Shown: positions 4,189-11,013 of the stretch, piece after piece
How positions within the stretch are numbered: position 1 is the stretch's first letter
Layout of the letters: each line of letters opens with the position of its first letter
From: Caryophanales bacterium
GTDB lineage: Bacteria > Bacillota_I > Bacilli_A > RFN20 > CAG-826
Direction of reading: 5' to 3'
Assembly (NCBI GenBank): GCA_016280685.1
Contig: JAEEHE010000137.1
Span: forward strand, 1 to 20,591
Length of the DNA: 20,591 bases
Made by a program: the position numbers and the translations under genes
Notes under the pieces: model-generated
The model's input: only the letters and a program-made list of their open reading frames with translations
Database searches by the model: none
What the model was told of the DNA's origin: nothing

Positions 4189-4637
4189 CCGCAGGAAGGG
4201 GATGCGGAATAAAAATATCAACCATCTTTGTAGCGATAGCCACTGAAATTGTGAAACACCGACTACATCGAGTCCTATGGCCCTATTGACTCAATCGGAC
4301 CATGCGTGAAAGCGATACTGTCAAAATATCGGACTACAGTTCTTAACAGCCCTGTTCGAGGCACAACCGCGCTAAAAGAGTCTGAAACGCTAGGCACTGT
4401 TCAGCATTTCCGAAGATACTGCCGATGTTGCTGAACTTCGAGTACGTGGCCCGCTCGTAAAATCGGCCTCAGAGGTACCAGTCACTCTGTATAATAACGA
4501 CTGTGTAAATAGGTGTGATGGCGGCGGCACCTAAAATCGCCACCGTGCGGCGCCAGAGGGATAATGCATAAGCAAAAGTCGCCCCATAAGTCTGGCAATT
4601 TACTTCGGGATGGTAGTTATACCATCCCACTTTTTAT
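4189..4637 (+). ncRNA. large structured noncoding RNA candidate (about 440 nt)
   Basis: This gene-free stretch is clearly GC-richer than the surrounding coding DNA and ends in a perfect Rho-independent terminator (4607-4628 plus T-run). Clear helices are CCGCA/TGCGG (4189-4207), GAGTC/GACTC (4270-4274/4288-4292), TTCAGCA/TGCTGAA (4400-4406/4429-4435), GGCC/GGCC (4448-4451/4465-4468), CAGTC/GACTG (4479-4483/4499-4503) and GCCAGA/TCTGGC (4552-4557/4591-4596). 4511-4542 forms an H-type pseudoknot. The 7-mers AGCGATA and GACTACA each occur twice (4232 and 4311; 4261 and 4332). I see no RNase P or tmRNA signature. Large phage RNAs such as ROOL or GOLLD, which occur near tRNA genes, are the obvious comparison, but I cannot match either one. 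No promoter lies just upstream, so it is probably read from 3556. Confidence 0.75.
4607..4635 (+). terminator. Rho-independent terminator of the 4189 RNA
   Basis: GGGATGGT and ACCATCCC form a perfect 8-bp stem with loop AGTTAT, followed two bases later by TTTTT at 4631-4635. The next promoter starts at 4638, so the transcripts are cleanly separated. Confidence 0.93.
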
Positions 4638-4666
4638 TTGACTTTTTTTCAAAATTAATGTATAAT
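4638..4666 (+). promoter_or_regulatory. sigma-A-type promoter for the kinase gene
   Basis: TTGACT at 4638-4643 and TATAAT at 4661-4666, spacer 17. It immediately follows the terminator and drives the kinase and phosphoesterase genes at 4690-5776, and probably the 5773 gene. Confidence 0.9.
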
Positions 4667-4689
4667 TTTTATGTAAAGGAGATGATTAT

Positions 4690-5169
4690 ATGCCTATTTT
4701 ATATATCATGTGTGGGCCGTCTGGTTGCGGAAAAACTGCTTGGGCGCATAATTTTATAAATATGTATCCGCAGGATGATATCCGTTATGTTTCTCGTGAT
4801 GAGATTCGTTTTTCCATTCTTAAAGATGGAGAAGATTATTTTTCGCGTGAAAAAGAAGTCTTTAAGAAATTTGTTGGTACTTTACGGCAAACCCTGATTG
4901 ATGGATTTGATGTCATCGCAGATGCTACTCATCTCAATGAGTTTTCGCGCCGTAAACTGACGCAGGCCATTGATATGTATATTACTGATTATAAAATCAT
5001 TTATGTAGTATTCAATGTTAGCGCAGATACTTGCGTTGCTCGTAATGCTAATCGTACTGGTCGCGCGAATGTCCCAGAGAATGTTATCCGCAATATGTGC
5101 CGTGATTTTCGTGCGCCGACTAGAGATGAAGATGAACGGGTAATTGATATTATAGAAGTAGGTGAATAA
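4690..5169 (+). CDS. polynucleotide kinase-like P-loop kinase
   Basis: A 159-residue P-loop kinase of the AAA_33/T4 PseT-like 5'-kinase type, which transfers the ATP gamma-phosphate to a 5'-OH end of RNA or DNA. GPSGCGKT at residues 9-16 is the Walker A motif. SRDEIR at 35-40 holds the general-base-type Asp37 and an arginine that typically binds the 3'-phosphate side. DATHLNEFSRRK at 78-89 is the second conserved block, and RNANRTGR is the lid region. There is no phosphatase domain, unlike T4 Pnk; instead the next gene encodes a separate phosphoesterase. AAAGGAG precedes the ATG. A role in nucleic acid end repair is inferred; a small-molecule kinase is the main alternative. Confidence 0.8.
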   Translation: MPILYIMCGPSGCGKTAWAHNFINMYPQDDIRYVSRDEIRFSILKDGEDYFSREKEVFKKFVGTLRQTLIDGFDVIADATHLNEFSRRKLTQAIDMYITDYKIIYVVFNVSADTCVARNANRTGRANVPENVIRNMCRDFRAPTRDEDERVIDIIEVGE

Positions 5170-5170
5170 T

Positions 5171-5776
5171 ATGGGTGAAGTATTTTTTACTAGCGATACT
5201 CATTTCTGTCATCAGCAACCTTTTCTATGGGAACCTCGCGGTTTTGCTAGTGTAAAAGAGATGAATGAAGCCATCGTTGAACGCTGGAACTCTGTAGTAA
5301 AACCAGATGATGAGGTATATCATCTTGGGGACTTTGCGCTTAATGATGTTGACGCGGCAATTCCTTATATTAATCGTCTTAATGGTACTATCCGCTGGAT
5401 TATCGGAAATCACGATACTGAAAAAAAGATTGGTAAGATTATAGATGAGTGCCCTGCAGTTTGGGAAATTGGTTGGGCATATCAAGTTAAATATAATAAA
5501 AAATACTCTATTTATATGAGCCATTATCCCACTCTAACTGCGAATTATGATGATAAGAAGTTTTCGCAACACGTAATTGCACTTCATGGGCATACGCACC
5601 AACGGACAAATTGGCTTCATGCTGATAATCCTTTTATGTACCATGTAGGAGTAGATTCACATGAATGTACGCCAGTACATATAGATGAAATTATTACTGA
5701 TATTCGCAATAGATGGAATCAATTTGAATCATTATATGAAAAATATAAAGAAGATAGGTATGGTGAAATTAAATGA
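5171..5776 (+). CDS. calcineurin-like metallophosphoesterase
   Basis: A 201-residue phosphoesterase with the full two-metal signature: SDTHFCH (Asp9, His11), GDF at 53-55, GNHD at 79-82, SHYP at 117-120 and GHTH at 140-143. It starts two bases after the kinase stop codon, so the two are coupled. Bacterial Pnkp fuses a kinase to a phosphatase of this superfamily, and the pair here may supply the same end-healing activities as separate proteins (inference). ATG 5171 is chosen over a GTG at 5162 that lies within the kinase gene. Many relatives are general phosphodiesterases, so the substrate is uncertain. Confidence 0.87.
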   Translation: MGEVFFTSDTHFCHQQPFLWEPRGFASVKEMNEAIVERWNSVVKPDDEVYHLGDFALNDVDAAIPYINRLNGTIRWIIGNHDTEKKIGKIIDECPAVWEIGWAYQVKYNKKYSIYMSHYPTLTANYDDKKFSQHVIALHGHTHQRTNWLHADNPFMYHVGVDSHECTPVHIDEIITDIRNRWNQFESLYEKYKEDRYGEIK

Positions 5777-6207
5777 AAATTATTAAAAAGCAGGTTTATG
5801 TTCAGACTCCTAAAACCATTGAAAGTTATATGTCTAGTGATGGATTTGAGTTCGCTAGTCGAGCAGAATGTGAAACACATGAGCAGGCACTTGGTTATAA
5901 AGGAATCAAGGTGATCGAAACCGCAATTAAAGATCTGAATGATTTTTATGAAGAAAATCCTATGATTCTTTATAAAGTAGAAAATGAAGATGATTGGAAT
6001 ATTCTTGTTGAACGAGTTTGGTTTTATCGCCAGAGTGAAAAAGAGTATCCTGGCCCTGGACTTTATCTTGCCGTACAGGAAAGATGCGGTGACTATCCGG
6101 ACGAATATAGTATTTATGAGTATGATGCATATATGAATAATGTTCATCATTATTACAATAGATTTTGTGATAGCATGGAAGATGCTTACATGAAATTTAA
6201 TATTTGA
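5773..6207 (+). CDS. hypothetical protein
   Basis: A 144-residue acidic protein, not recognised. The segment SDGFEFASRAECETHEQAL (around residues 21-39) resembles a short motif seen in many small phage proteins (a position in the sequence is 'marked' by EF.S...C..HE), but its function is unknown. It overlaps the preceding gene by ATGA. Its TGA stop overlaps the -35 box of the next promoter. Confidence 0.8.
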   Translation: MKIIKKQVYVQTPKTIESYMSSDGFEFASRAECETHEQALGYKGIKVIETAIKDLNDFYEENPMILYKVENEDDWNILVERVWFYRQSEKEYPGPGLYLAVQERCGDYPDEYSIYEYDAYMNNVHHYYNRFCDSMEDAYMKFNI

Positions 6208-6232
6208 CTTAAAATAAAATTTCTGGTATAAT
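6204..6232 (+). promoter_or_regulatory. sigma-A-type promoter, very close to the next start codon
   Basis: TTGACT at 6204-6209 and TATAAT at 6227-6232, spacer 17. Unlike the other copies, the next ATG (6237) is only 4 bases after the -10 box, leaving no room for a ribosome binding site. Confidence 0.87.
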
Positions 6233-6236
6233 TATT

Positions 6237-6470
6237 ATGAAAGATGAAACAGTGTGGGATTTTTCCCAATGTCTTATAGGACATCCATGTAATATCTGTA
6301 TGGAAACTTGTAGTTTCAGAAAGGGTTGTATAATGGATAATAAAGAAAAAGAACAACACCCGTGTGATGTTTGTCCACCGCCACATATGTGCGGTTATTG
6401 TACACTGGATGAAGAATGGGATAAAACGCATCCTAAAAATACTAATTTTGAGAAATTTGATTGGGAATAA
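6237..6470 (+). CDS. small double zinc-binding-type protein
   Basis: A 77-residue protein with two related cysteine motifs: HPCNIC...C......C (about residues 16-31) and HPCDVC....MCGYC (about 42-56). Each could hold one zinc ion, and the repeated HPC suggests internal duplication. The start at 6237 keeps both repeats but lacks a ribosome binding site and sits at the expected transcription start, so it could be a leaderless message. ATG 6333, preceded by GAAAGGG, would keep only the second motif. Function unknown. A GC-rich hairpin (6476-6491) follows the stop codon. Confidence 0.65.
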   Translation: MKDETVWDFSQCLIGHPCNICMETCSFRKGCIMDNKEKEQHPCDVCPPPHMCGYCTLDEEWDKTHPKNTNFEKFDWE

Positions 6471-6475
6471 CCTTC

Positions 6476-6491
6476 CGCCTTGACAAAGGCG
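6476..6491 (+). other. intergenic hairpin before the Ro60-like gene
   Basis: CGCCTT and AAGGCG enclose the tetraloop GACA, directly upstream of the AAGGAG site of the 6513 gene. There is no T-run. It may insulate or tune translation of the Ro60-like gene. Confidence 0.4.
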
Positions 6492-6512
6492 CAGATGAAA
6501 AGGAGAGTAAAA

Positions 6513-8018
6513 ATGAACGAATTTCTGAAAGCAATGAAAAATGATACCAACTTCGGACTCACCGAGAACGGTGGTGTTAAGCACAACTCTACCATGAGCA
6601 AGGTGCTTGATATGTTTGCTATGGGCGGTTCTATGCGGAATCGTTCCGATAGTGATGTTATCACTATGTTTTCCAACGCCTACGTTGAAGATCGGACGCT
6701 TGCGCTGCGGTGTCTGTTCTATCTGCGTGATATTCGCGGTGGGCAGGGAGAGCGCCGGTTCTTCCGTACCTGTCTGCGGTGGCTTTCCGATCAGGATCCT
6801 GCGGAAGCAGAATCTCTGATTGGTCGTGTCGCTGAATATGGCCGCTATGACGACCTGTTCGTTATGTTCGGCACTGCTTGTGAAGCCTCTATGATGGGCT
6901 ATATCAAGTGGGTTATTGACCAGAATCGCGACCATCTGGTCTATAAGTGGATGCCGTCTATCAACGCATCCGCGCCTGTAACTCGTAAGCGTGGGCGCAA
7001 GTTTGCGCACGAGTTTCATATGACCGAGCGTCAGTATCGGAAGATGCTGGCCGAAGGTCGGAAGGCTTGCCATCTGGTGGAGACTCTTATGAGTCAGAAT
7101 CAGTGGGATCAGATTGCCTTTGACAAGCTGCCTTCCCGCGCGGGCCTTCTGTACAAGAATGCCTTTATGCGCCGCGAGGAAACTCGTGATCGCTACGCTT
7201 CCTTCATGAGTAATAAGGAAACCAAGGTTAATGCTGCCGTGCTTAACCCTGTGGATATTGCTCATCAGATCTTCAACTGCTATGGTCGGCCCAACCAGAC
7301 CGAACGCAATGCATGGCAGAAGTACTGGGATAATCTGAAGGACTACTACAATGGTCGTGAAGAGCCTGGTATCGCTATCGTTGATGTAAGCGGTAGTATG
7401 ATGGGTGTACCTATGGAAGCCGCGGTTTCTATGGGCGCATACATCGCTGAACGCGGCAAAGGCCCGTTCCAGAACCATTTCCTTACCTTCAGCGGCTGTC
7501 CCGAACTTGTTGAGTTCACTGGTAGTGACGTCTATGACAAGTTCACACGGGCACAGAGTGCTGAATGGGGCGGCACTACCAACATTGAAGCGGTCTTCAA
7601 CCTGCTCCTGAACACGGCAATCGGACATCACACCAAGCCGGAAGATATGCCGAAGACTCTCTATATCTTCAGTGATATGGAGTTCAACGGTTGTATCTCT
7701 GCTGGTCCTGTATCTTATGACCGTTGGTCTCACGGTAGACTCCTTCAGAACGAAGGTCAGATTAATACCGTGATTGAGGCACAGGCACGCAAGTGGGCCT
7801 CTCATGGGTACAAGATTCCGAGAGTCATTTTCTGGAATCTTGACGCTCGCCATGATAATATTCCTGCCATTGGCGATGGGTTCTCCTACGTTAGCGGCTT
7901 CAATATGAACATGGTGGAGTGCATTCTTTCCGGTAAGGATGGATATGACCTCATGCTGGAGAAGCTGAACAGCGACAGATACTCTGTTATTTGTAGTGTT
8001 CACGACTCTCCCTTCTAA
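6513..8018 (+). CDS. TROVE/DUF2828-VWA protein, Ro60-like
   Basis: A 501-residue protein with an N-terminal helical TROVE/DUF2828-type region and a C-terminal von Willebrand A domain. YLRDIRGGQGERRFFR (residues 70-85) and YGRYDDLF are hallmarks of the N-terminal part. The VWA metal site is complete: DVSGS (Asp291, Ser293, Ser295), the Thr355/356 loop GGTTN, and Asp388 in FSDME. Ro60 and bacterial Rsr are ring-shaped RNA-binding proteins that hold Y RNAs and misfolded RNAs; extending this to the present protein is inference. ATG 6513 has AAGGAG upstream. Codon use is markedly GC-richer than in the neighbours (50% G+C at 7081-7140 against 18% at 8401-8460), suggesting recent acquisition or high expression. 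Confidence 0.85.
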   Translation: MNEFLKAMKNDTNFGLTENGGVKHNSTMSKVLDMFAMGGSMRNRSDSDVITMFSNAYVEDRTLALRCLFYLRDIRGGQGERRFFRTCLRWLSDQDPAEAESLIGRVAEYGRYDDLFVMFGTACEASMMGYIKWVIDQNRDHLVYKWMPSINASAPVTRKRGRKFAHEFHMTERQYRKMLAEGRKACHLVETLMSQNQWDQIAFDKLPSRAGLLYKNAFMRREETRDRYASFMSNKETKVNAAVLNPVDIAHQIFNCYGRPNQTERNAWQKYWDNLKDYYNGREEPGIAIVDVSGSMMGVPMEAAVSMGAYIAERGKGPFQNHFLTFSGCPELVEFTGSDVYDKFTRAQSAEWGGTTNIEAVFNLLLNTAIGHHTKPEDMPKTLYIFSDMEFNGCISAGPVSYDRWSHGRLLQNEGQINTVIEAQARKWASHGYKIPRVIFWNLDARHDNIPAIGDGFSYVSGFNMNMVECILSGKDGYDLMLEKLNSDRYSVICSVHDSPF

Positions 8019-8037
8019 TACTCCTTTCTTTGAAGAA

Positions 8038-8066
8038 AGTCAAGTAGTAAATACTTGACTTTTTTC
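8038..8066 (+). terminator. terminator overlapping a promoter
   Basis: AGTCAAGTA (8038-8046) and TACTTGACT (8052-8060) form a 9-bp stem with loop GTAAA, followed by TTTTTCTT. The 3' arm contains the -35 box of the next promoter. It ends the Ro60-like gene transcript. Confidence 0.82.
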
Positions 8067-8083
8067 TTATTTTCTGCTATAAT
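8055..8083 (+). promoter_or_regulatory. sigma-A-type promoter for the nucleotidyltransferase gene
   Basis: TTGACT at 8055-8060 lies inside the terminator stem, and TATAAT is at 8078-8083, spacer 17. A short leader containing AAAAGGAG follows. Confidence 0.9.
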
Positions 8084-8106
8084 TATTTTAGAAAAGGAGT
8101 GAAATT

Positions 8107-8922
8107 ATGCTAAATACATATGCCTATAATCGTAAAACTAAAGAAGAAGATGATGCGATCCTTGCGGCTGTGCGTAAGCATCATGAGGAAGTAGAAAAGC
8201 GAGGTTTTCTTGTAGTAATGACTTCACTTGTCGGTAGTCAAAATTATGATTTAGATACTCCAATAAGTGATATTGATACTTTTTCTTTAATTTTCCCGCC
8301 TCTTCAAGATTTAGCTAATGCTAAAGAACCATATAATAAATGTTATATGTGGGAAGATGGACACGCTGAAGTTAAAGACATTAGGCTTGCCCTAAATCTT
8401 TTAAGAAAAACTTCTCCAAATAGTGTAGAATATTTTGCTAGTAAATATAAAATATATAATGAAAAATTTGCAGATATTCTAAAAGAATATTTGGATGACA
8501 ACACAAAATTATGGCATATGTTACATTGTAATTATTCTCATATGTTGTATGCTATGGCAGGTATGGCACATCAGCTAACTAAACGTAACATGCCTGCGGG
8601 CAAACGTTATTCTCACGCCTTGCGGCTTTATGATATGCATTATCATTTTATGAATAGTCCAAACGCGGGCGCAGTAATTGAACTACGTATGGGCGGTGAT
8701 AGAGAATTAGCTCTTGCTGCCAAATATAATGTTGATCCAACTGCAGAAAGTTTGGCATTTTACAATGAAGAATGCGAACAGATTGCTGGTTGGCTTGACA
8801 ATTATAAAAATGGTTTTAAAGTAACAGAAAAAGAGGCGCAAGAACAACAGATTGGTTTGGCACTTATTGATAGTTTTCAATGGAAACTATTTAAAAAATA
8901 TTTAATGGAGACGAATATATAA
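8107..8922 (+). CDS. RlaP-type nucleotidyltransferase (DNA polymerase beta superfamily)
   Basis: A 271-residue member of the polymerase-beta nucleotidyltransferase fold, closest in appearance to the RlaP 'RNA repair pathway' family (PF10127 type). LVGSQNYDLDTPISDIDTF at residues 41-59 gives the Gly-Ser motif (43-44) and the metal-binding Asp55 and Asp57. A third acidic residue lies probably in HAEVKDIRLAL near 89-99. The rest is helical. RlaP proteins are predicted to add nucleotides to RNA ends during RNA repair. Its position between a Ro60-like gene and an RNA ligase further downstream supports that reading. The stop overlaps the next start by one base (TAATG). Confidence 0.8.
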   Translation: MLNTYAYNRKTKEEDDAILAAVRKHHEEVEKRGFLVVMTSLVGSQNYDLDTPISDIDTFSLIFPPLQDLANAKEPYNKCYMWEDGHAEVKDIRLALNLLRKTSPNSVEYFASKYKIYNEKFADILKEYLDDNTKLWHMLHCNYSHMLYAMAGMAHQLTKRNMPAGKRYSHALRLYDMHYHFMNSPNAGAVIELRMGGDRELALAAKYNVDPTAESLAFYNEECEQIAGWLDNYKNGFKVTEKEAQEQQIGLALIDSFQWKLFKKYLMETNI

Positions 8923-9296
8923 TGGAATTTGATATTCACGCGGGAAAACGTGTACTTTATAAGGTCAACGGACATTGGAATGTAGGCCAGCTTGAAGCTG
9001 GTGCAGCAGTACTTGATAAAAATGGTTTATACCTACCTATTGTAAATAGACAAGATTATGTTAATATTAATGATATATTTCTTGATGCTGTACCGGTTAA
9101 TGATTATATTAAAGATTATAAAGAATATTTTATGACTAGAGAAGAATATATTCAGTTTATAGAATCAGAAGACTTTGTAAAGAATATTGAAAATGCATAT
9201 GTTTCTGATGGTGAATATATGTATTATCCCGTAAGTAAATACAGTAAGAATTGGATTGAAAAACAGCCATTTAAATACATTGTTCGTAATGATTAA
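8922..9296 (+). CDS. hypothetical protein
   Basis: A 124-residue acidic protein. The N-terminal 45 residues (GKRVLYKVNGHWNVGQLE then YLPIVNRQDYVNINDIF) look like a small beta barrel. The remainder is charged and helical. The family is not recognised. It is coupled to the nucleotidyltransferase and ends just before a strong terminator. Confidence 0.75.
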   Translation: MEFDIHAGKRVLYKVNGHWNVGQLEAGAAVLDKNGLYLPIVNRQDYVNINDIFLDAVPVNDYIKDYKEYFMTREEYIQFIESEDFVKNIENAYVSDGEYMYYPVSKYSKNWIEKQPFKYIVRND

Positions 9297-9301
9297 AAGA
9301 A

Positions 9302-9346
9302 GTCAAGTATTAAATTTCTACAAATTTAATACTTGACATTTTTTTT
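9302..9346 (+). terminator. strong terminator overlapping a promoter
   Basis: A 16-bp perfect stem (9302-9317 with 9322-9337, loop CTAC) is followed by a T-rich run, 9339-9346. The stem begins GTCAAGTA and ends TACTTGAC, like the element at 8038. The TTGAC part of the 3' arm is also the next -35 box. Confidence 0.92.
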
Positions 9347-9361
9347 ATTTTATAGTATAAT
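9333..9361 (+). promoter_or_regulatory. sigma-A-type promoter for the 9385 gene
   Basis: TTGACA at 9333-9338 and TATAAT at 9356-9361, spacer 17, overlapping the terminator. An AAAGGAGG ribosome binding site follows in a short leader. Confidence 0.92.
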
Positions 9362-9384
9362 TTTTATAGTAAAGGAGGGGTAGT

Positions 9385-10095
9385 ATGCCAGTTGCCAAGA
9401 CTTATGCGAAAATGACTATTGAAGGTGAACCTTTTCAAGAGAATAATCGTATGTATGTCTATGTAAGCGCACCAAAAGGCTTAAAGAAAGTACGTTGGTA
9501 TTCTGATGCAGAATATCGGCGGATGTATCCCGATGCGGTTATTCTTGATACCACGATGAACTTTGATGCTCGCCACGCTTTTGGCTTCGGTGAAGAAGGC
9601 TATATTACCCTCTATAAAGGTCATAAAGTAGAGGAGTGGGCTGAAAATGACCGTACTAACATTTGGTATAATCTTGATTTTCTTTATTATACTCCTGGAA
9701 GACTGGGACGACCCAATCTGATTGAAGGTATTGAACCTATTGTTCTAAAATGGGAAGATGTCGCGGCTGAAGGCAATATGATGCGGCCGCATGAAGAAGT
9801 CCAGAAGATTGTTGCAGCATTATTGTATGAAGAGAGCGTGAGTAAGTATCAAGGTCAAGTCAATGAATGGCTCCAAAAAGAAGTCACTGTCAGAGCGAAG
9901 AAAAGCGATGATGGACGCTTTGGCACTAAACATATGTACAATTTGGTTGATGCCGAAGGTAATACGTATGTTTGGGAAACAGGCGCCAAGGATTATGCTC
10001 TTGATCAGACAGTTTCCCTTAAAATGAAAGTAAGAGAGCATAAAAAGATTAAAGACGAACAAGTAACGGTTGTCTGGTATTGTAAGGAGATTTAA
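9385..10095 (+). CDS. hypothetical protein with possible C-terminal OB-fold
   Basis: A 236-residue protein. The first 150 residues contain several aromatic strands (NRMYVYVSAPKGLKKVRWYS) and are not recognised. The last 75 residues (VTVRAKKSDDGRFGTKHMYNLVD, then a GNTYVWETG strand and VSLKMKVREHKK) resemble the single-stranded nucleic acid binding OB-like domain often attached to phage proteins. This is a resemblance only. It has its own promoter and starts a run of small genes to 10967. Confidence 0.78.
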   Translation: MPVAKTYAKMTIEGEPFQENNRMYVYVSAPKGLKKVRWYSDAEYRRMYPDAVILDTTMNFDARHAFGFGEEGYITLYKGHKVEEWAENDRTNIWYNLDFLYYTPGRLGRPNLIEGIEPIVLKWEDVAAEGNMMRPHEEVQKIVAALLYEESVSKYQGQVNEWLQKEVTVRAKKSDDGRFGTKHMYNLVDAEGNTYVWETGAKDYALDQTVSLKMKVREHKKIKDEQVTVVWYCKEI

Positions 10096-10096
10096 T

Positions 10097-10285
10097 ATGA
10101 CACTAACATTTGATAGACGCTATGATAGATGGGAAAGAATCCGTAAAGATCGTGAACGTTGTGAGTCTTGTATGCATGACGCGCCTCATGGAGAATCCTG
10201 TTGTAAGCATCATTGCGGCAAATATACTTGGTGTGTAGATTGCAAAGCAGAATGCCGTAATACTGCTAAACTATGTGAGAAGTGA
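10097..10285 (+). CDS. small Cys/His-rich protein
   Basis: A 62-residue protein with eight or more cysteines and several histidines: CESC, ESCCKHHC, WCVDCKAEC and a last Cys near the end. These are enough for two zinc sites. The N-terminus is very basic and aromatic (FDRRYDRWERIRKDRER). TAAGGAGA precedes ATG 10097, one base after the previous stop. Function unknown; nucleic acid or protein binding is plausible. Confidence 0.75.
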   Translation: MTLTFDRRYDRWERIRKDRERCESCMHDAPHGESCCKHHCGKYTWCVDCKAECRNTAKLCEK

Positions 10286-10290
10286 TATGA

Positions 10291-10500
10291 ATGAAAATTC
10301 TAAATACGCGATATTATGGAATGATCGCGCGATGTAATAATTGTGGATGCCTCATCGGATATGAACCGAATGATGTATCTAAAACACAAAATATTTCATG
10401 CCCACAATGTAAATTTACATTATGGGTTCCATTTGACCCCAATTATAATGGAGTAATTAAAGAAAGCGAGGAATCTAAAGATGGGAAACCTGTGGTTTGA
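10291..10500 (+). CDS. small zinc-ribbon protein
   Basis: A 69-residue protein with a typical four-cysteine zinc ribbon: CNNC at residues 15-18 and CPQC at 37-40, each followed by a small hydrophobic strand. The tail is acidic. The ribosome binding site is weak (GAGAAGTGA), so it may rely on coupling to the gene before it. Function unknown. Confidence 0.75.
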   Translation: MKILNTRYYGMIARCNNCGCLIGYEPNDVSKTQNISCPQCKFTLWVPFDPNYNGVIKESEESKDGKPVV

Positions 10501-10762
10501 GAATAGTGAAGGTAAAGAGAGACTGATTGCTGCGCCCAGCGATTGGCATGGTGTTCAGCATTGTATTGATGAATTTATTAAACAGTGTAATCATAATAAG
10601 ATTCTCCAAAGCAAGGAAATTTATGGTGCGTATTTTGACAAGTCCAAAGTTCCTCTCTTCAAGAGCTATTATACTCGCGTTTGGCAGCAGGAAGATGGAC
10701 GTTGGCGGATTGATGTGGGGAGTCATACTGAATTTTTCATTACGGATGTGTCATATGAGTAA
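10481..10762 (+). CDS. hypothetical protein
   Basis: A 93-residue protein, unrecognised, overlapping the zinc-ribbon gene by 20 bases. A GAGGAA site lies upstream of ATG 10481. It is rich in Trp and Tyr (YYTRVWQQEDGRWRIDVGS). Confidence 0.72.
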   Translation: MGNLWFENSEGKERLIAAPSDWHGVQHCIDEFIKQCNHNKILQSKEIYGAYFDKSKVPLFKSYYTRVWQQEDGRWRIDVGSHTEFFITDVSYE

Positions 10763-10967
10763 TATGTATAAAGAATGGATTTGGGATAAAATTCAAGAAG
10801 TGGTCATAGAACGGGGTTTAATAGATTATATTACATCTGTAACGCCTCCTGCCTGTGAGGGTACTCCATGTTATGTTATTGGCTTTAAAAATAATAAAGC
10901 GGTAAAATATCATGTTGAATGTATAGACGAGGGTTGGGTTTGTACAAAAGAAGATTTTGACTCTTAA
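10755..10967 (+). CDS. small hypothetical protein
   Basis: A 70-residue protein (MSNMYKEWIWDKIQEVV, later a Cys-containing PPACEGTPCYVIG loop). ATG 10755 overlaps the previous gene's end by 8 bases; ATG 10764 is an alternative. An open frame extends much further upstream, but that part lies antiparallel in purpose to the real 10481 gene and is not used. The end of the gene carries the -35 box of the RNA ligase promoter. Confidence 0.65.
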   Translation: MSNMYKEWIWDKIQEVVIERGLIDYITSVTPPACEGTPCYVIGFKNNKAVKYHVECIDEGWVCTKEDFDS

Positions 10968-10985
10968 TTGAAATTATGGTATAAT
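10957..10985 (+). promoter_or_regulatory. sigma-A-type promoter for the RNA ligase gene
   Basis: TTGACT at 10957-10962 (inside the previous gene's last codons) and TATAAT at 10980-10985, spacer 17. A leader with AAAGGAG follows. Confidence 0.88.
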
Positions 10986-11013
10986 AGATATGTAAAAGAA
11001 AGGAGCGATTAAA

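Noticed and set aside
4294..4300. Ro-binding GGTCCGA motif of Y RNAs
   Set aside because: It occurs only as the reverse complement (TCGGACC) on the transcribed + strand, so it would not be in the RNA.
4183..4637. RNase P RNA or tmRNA
   Set aside because: The conserved RNase P blocks (GAGGAAAGTCC, ACAGAAA) and the tmRNA tag frame with tRNA-Ala-like ends are not found.
6186..8003. Long minus-strand open frame of about 605 codons
   Set aside because: It is a shadow of the Ro60-like gene, whose + strand has conserved motifs, a ribosome binding site and coherent context. The minus-strand product looks like no family.
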